DNA from: CAXTKD01 sp964244885
GTDB lineage: Bacteria > Pseudomonadota > Alphaproteobacteria > Sphingomonadales > Sphingomonadaceae
NCBI GenBank assembly: GCA_964244885.1
Contig: CAXTKD010000005.1
Span: 1 to 64,000 of the forward strand
Reading direction: 5' to 3'
DNA: 64,000 bases
Part shown: piece after piece, positions 61,734 to 64,000 of the stretch
How the letters are laid out: each line of letters opens with the position of its first letter
How positions within the stretch are numbered: position 1 is the stretch's first letter
Notes under the pieces: model-generated
Databases searched by the model: none
What the model saw: only the letters and a program-made list of their open reading frames with translations
What the model was told of the DNA's origin: nothing
Position numbers and translations under genes: made by a program

Positions 61734-64000
61734 ATGGCGCGCGAGGCGGCGGTGAGACGGGCGGCGCTGATGCCCGAAGCATGGGTGCGCGGGCTTCGGC
61801 TCGGTGGACGCGTTGCGGGCGGCGCGGCCATCGTCGCGCTTGCCGCCGTGCTGGCGCTGGCGCTGGCGACCTACAATTCGGCCGACCCCTCCTTCAACAC
61901 CGCGACCTCGCGCCTCGCGACCAACGCGCTCGGCGGTTTCGGCGCGTGGTATGCCGACCTAAACCTGCAGATCTTCGGATTGTCGGCGGCGCTGCTGCTG
62001 CCGTTGGTTGCCTCGGTCGGCATTCGAATCGCGCGCGGCCAGCATCTCGAGTCGGCGCGCCGCTACGTGGCGGCGACGCTTGCCGGCACGATGATCGCCG
62101 CCGCGGCGCTCGGCACCGCCTTTCCTGTCCCTGCCAGCTTCCTGCCGTCGGGCTATGGCGGCGTGCTCGGGCTGCTCGCGCACCGCGGGGTCGATTCGGT
62201 CGGCGCCCTGATGCCGCAGGTGCTGCCGGTCGCGATCGACATCGCGGCCGCGCTCATCCTGTCGCTGCTCGCGCTGCCGCTGTTGGCCTGGGGCCTCGGC
62301 GTCGACCGGACCGACTGGAAGCGGGTGCTGGCGCGCGGCGAGCGCGCCGAAGCCGATGACGATTTCGACGACGAGGACGAGGCGGGCAACATCATCCGCC
62401 CGCTGCCGCGCGTCGTCGCCGACGCCCGCGATGACAGTGTCACCGCCGCGACCGCCGCAGCGCCGCGCTCGCGCATCCTCGCCCGCGCCGCGCCCGCGCA
62501 GCCGAGCCAGCGCCCGGCGAAGGAACGGCAGGCGACGCTCGACCTCGGCGACAATTACGAGCTGCCGAAGCTCAGCCTCCTGAGCCCGCCGCCCAAATCG
62601 ACCGGCCCGAAGATCGACCGCGCCAGCCTGGAGCAGAACGCCCGGCTGCTCGAATCGGTGCTCGACGACTTCGGCGTCAAGGGCCAGATCACCGAGGTTC
62701 GCCCCGGCCCGGTCGTCACCATGTACGAGCTGGAGCCCGCGCCCGGCATCAAGGCGAGCCGGGTCATCGGCCTGGCCGACGACATCGCGCGCTCGATGAG
62801 CGCGATCAGCGCGCGCGTCGCGGTCGTTCCGGGCCGCAACGTCATCGGCATCGAGCTTCCCAACAAGAACCGCGAGATGGTCGTCCTCTCCGAGTTGCTG
62901 TGCTCACAGAGCTTCGAGGACCAGTCGGCGGCGCTGCCGATCGTGCTCGGCAAGAATATCGCGGGCGACCCTGTGGTGGTCGATTTGGCGCCGATGCCGC
63001 ACCTGCTGATCGCCGGCACCACCGGCTCCGGCAAGTCGGTCGGCCTCAACTGCATGATCCTGTCGCTGCTCTACCGGCTGACGCCCGAGCAGTGCCGGAT
63101 GATCATGATCGACCCCAAGATGCTCGAGCTGTCGGTCTACGACGGCATCCCGCACCTGCTGTCGCCGGTCGTCACCGAGCCGGCGAAGGCAATCCGTGCG
63201 CTGAAATGGGCGGTCGAGCAGATGGAGGATCGCTACCGGATGATGGCGAGCATCAACGTCCGCTCGCTCGCCGGCTTCAACCAGCGCGTGCGCGAGGCGA
63301 AGGCCAAGAACCAGCCGTTCTCCAAGCGCATCCACACCGGCTACGACGCCGACAGCGGCCAGCCGGTGTACGAGGTCGAAACGCTGGAGTTCGAGGCCCT
63401 CCCACTGATCGTCGTCGTTGTCGACGAGCTCGCCGACCTGATGATGACGGCGGGCAAGGAGGTCGAGTTCCTGATTCAGCGGCTGGCGCAGAAGGCGCGC
63501 GCCGCCGGCATCCACCTGATCATGGCGACGCAGCGCCCCTCGGTCGACGTCATCACCGGCGTCATCAAGGCGAACCTGCCGACCCGCATCAGCTTCCAGG
63601 TCACGTCGAAGATCGACAGCCGCACCATCCTCGGCGAGCAGGGCGCCGAGCAGCTGCTCGGCAAGGGCGACATGCTCTACATGCCGGGCGGCAAGCAGAT
63701 CAGCCGCATCCATGGGCCGTTCGTCTCGGATGAAGAGGTCGAGGGCGTCGCCGACCATTGGCGCGAGCAGGGCATGCCCGACTACGTCCAGGCGGTCACC
63801 GAGGAGCCAGCGGACTCGGAGGACCAATTCGGCCTCAACCTCGATCCGAGCGACGAGGAAGGCGACATCTACCGCCGCGCCATCCAGGTGGTGGCGGAAA
63901 GCCAGAAGGCCTCGACGTCCTACCTCCAGCGCCAGCTCCGCGTCGGCTACAACAATGCCGCGCGGCTGATCGAGCGGATGGAGAAGGACGGCTTCGTCGG
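61734..64000 (+). CDS. ftsK: DNA translocase FtsK (partial, continues off the right edge)
   Basis: The frame is open from the ATG (MAREAAVRRAALMPEAW, with GGGGGATTGAG upstream) to the window end, 755 codons. The N-terminal domain has about four hydrophobic segments (roughly residues 30-190), an acidic/Ala-Pro linker follows (about 200-275), then the motor domain with Walker A GTTGSGKSVGLN and Walker B VVVVDELADLMM. The visible end (YNNAARLIERMEKDGFVG) is within the C-terminal gamma winged-helix part that reads KOPS sites. FtsK segregates chromosome ends at the septum. Confidence 0.96.
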   Translation, partial: MAREAAVRRAALMPEAWVRGLRLGGRVAGGAAIVALAAVLALALATYNSADPSFNTATSRLATNALGGFGAWYADLNLQIFGLSAALLLPLVASVGIRIARGQHLESARRYVAATLAGTMIAAAALGTAFPVPASFLPSGYGGVLGLLAHRGVDSVGALMPQVLPVAIDIAAALILSLLALPLLAWGLGVDRTDWKRVLARGERAEADDDFDDEDEAGNIIRPLPRVVADARDDSVTAATAAAPRSRILARAAPAQPSQRPAKERQATLDLGDNYELPKLSLLSPPPKSTGPKIDRASLEQNARLLESVLDDFGVKGQITEVRPGPVVTMYELEPAPGIKASRVIGLADDIARSMSAISARVAVVPGRNVIGIELPNKNREMVVLSELLCSQSFEDQSAALPIVLGKNIAGDPVVVDLAPMPHLLIAGTTGSGKSVGLNCMILSLLYRLTPEQCRMIMIDPKMLELSVYDGIPHLLSPVVTEPAKAIRALKWAVEQMEDRYRMMASINVRSLAGFNQRVREAKAKNQPFSKRIHTGYDADSGQPVYEVETLEFEALPLIVVVVDELADLMMTAGKEVEFLIQRLAQKARAAGIHLIMATQRPSVDVITGVIKANLPTRISFQVTSKIDSRTILGEQGAEQLLGKGDMLYMPGGKQISRIHGPFVSDEEVEGVADHWREQGMPDYVQAVTEEPADSEDQFGLNLDPSDEEGDIYRRAIQVVAESQKASTSYLQRQLRVGYNNAARLIERMEKDGFV

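Overview
The window is a high-GC chromosomal segment of an alphaproteobacterium, most likely Sphingomonadales (Sphingomonas-like). This rests on the layout rnd-lptC-lptA-lptB-rpoN, the linked dnaB-alr-mlaE-mlaF and radA-cvpA-cysS runs, a TIGR02300-type acidic protein, an NDUFA9-type reductase beside uppP, and dispersed palindromes of kinds common in sphingomonads. The genus is an inference. No rRNA, CRISPR array or prophage is visible. Two tRNA genes are present, Ala(GGC) and Leu(CAG).

Layout. 0-1.5 kb: aromatic amino acid catabolism (hppD, phhA) divergent from an Lrp-type regulator. 1.5-9.7 kb: nadE, then a minus-strand run radA-cvpA-cysS-DUF3298 with family A palindromes in its gaps, a small membrane protein and an exported hydrolase. 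9.7-14.3 kb: a tightly overlapping minus-strand operon dnaB-DUF1801-alr-mlaE-mlaF (replication, D-alanine supply, lipid trafficking) with a perfect DnaA box upstream of dnaB. 14.4-15.5 kb: a LuxR-HTH/VOC fusion overlapping an exported VOC protein. 15.5-25 kb: patatin-like protein, glycine-zipper/EF-hand protein, kdgK-kduD, aroA, tRNA-Ala, a PLP sulfur enzyme and a DUF559 gene between two direct copies of repeat B. 25-29.5 kb: rpoN and the LPS-transport genes. 29.5-32 kb: diguanylate cyclase plus GAF protein, and a double cold-shock protein with a Gly-rich tail.

32.15-35.05 kb is the clearest accessory island: a complete 2.9-kb IS1595-like element with 30-bp inverted ends, an 8-bp target duplication, a transposase, four small passenger genes (one Cas2/SinR-like) and a cluster of strong RNA-type hairpins. 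It interrupts an older palindromic repeat.

35.2-43 kb: exported dienelactone hydrolase, hemerythrin, EF-hand proteins, purB, csaA, a PfkB kinase, queG and GST. 43-51 kb: gltD-gltB, uppP and the NDUFA9-like gene. 51-57 kb: tRNA-Leu, a hybrid histidine kinase, glpD-glpK and a Rieske oxygenase. 57.4-58.7 kb: a low-GC HNH-like gene abutting a VOC gene broken by a 2-nt frameshift. 58.8-64 kb: AmpG-type permease, UbiH-family hydroxylase, a probable small RNA with a strong terminator, and ftsK running off the right edge.

Most of the window is ordinary housekeeping. The parts most worth a second look are the IS1595-like element and its hairpin region, the LuxR-VOC pair, the repeat-bracketed DUF559 gene, the covarying family A repeats, and the intergenic RNA candidate upstream of ftsK.
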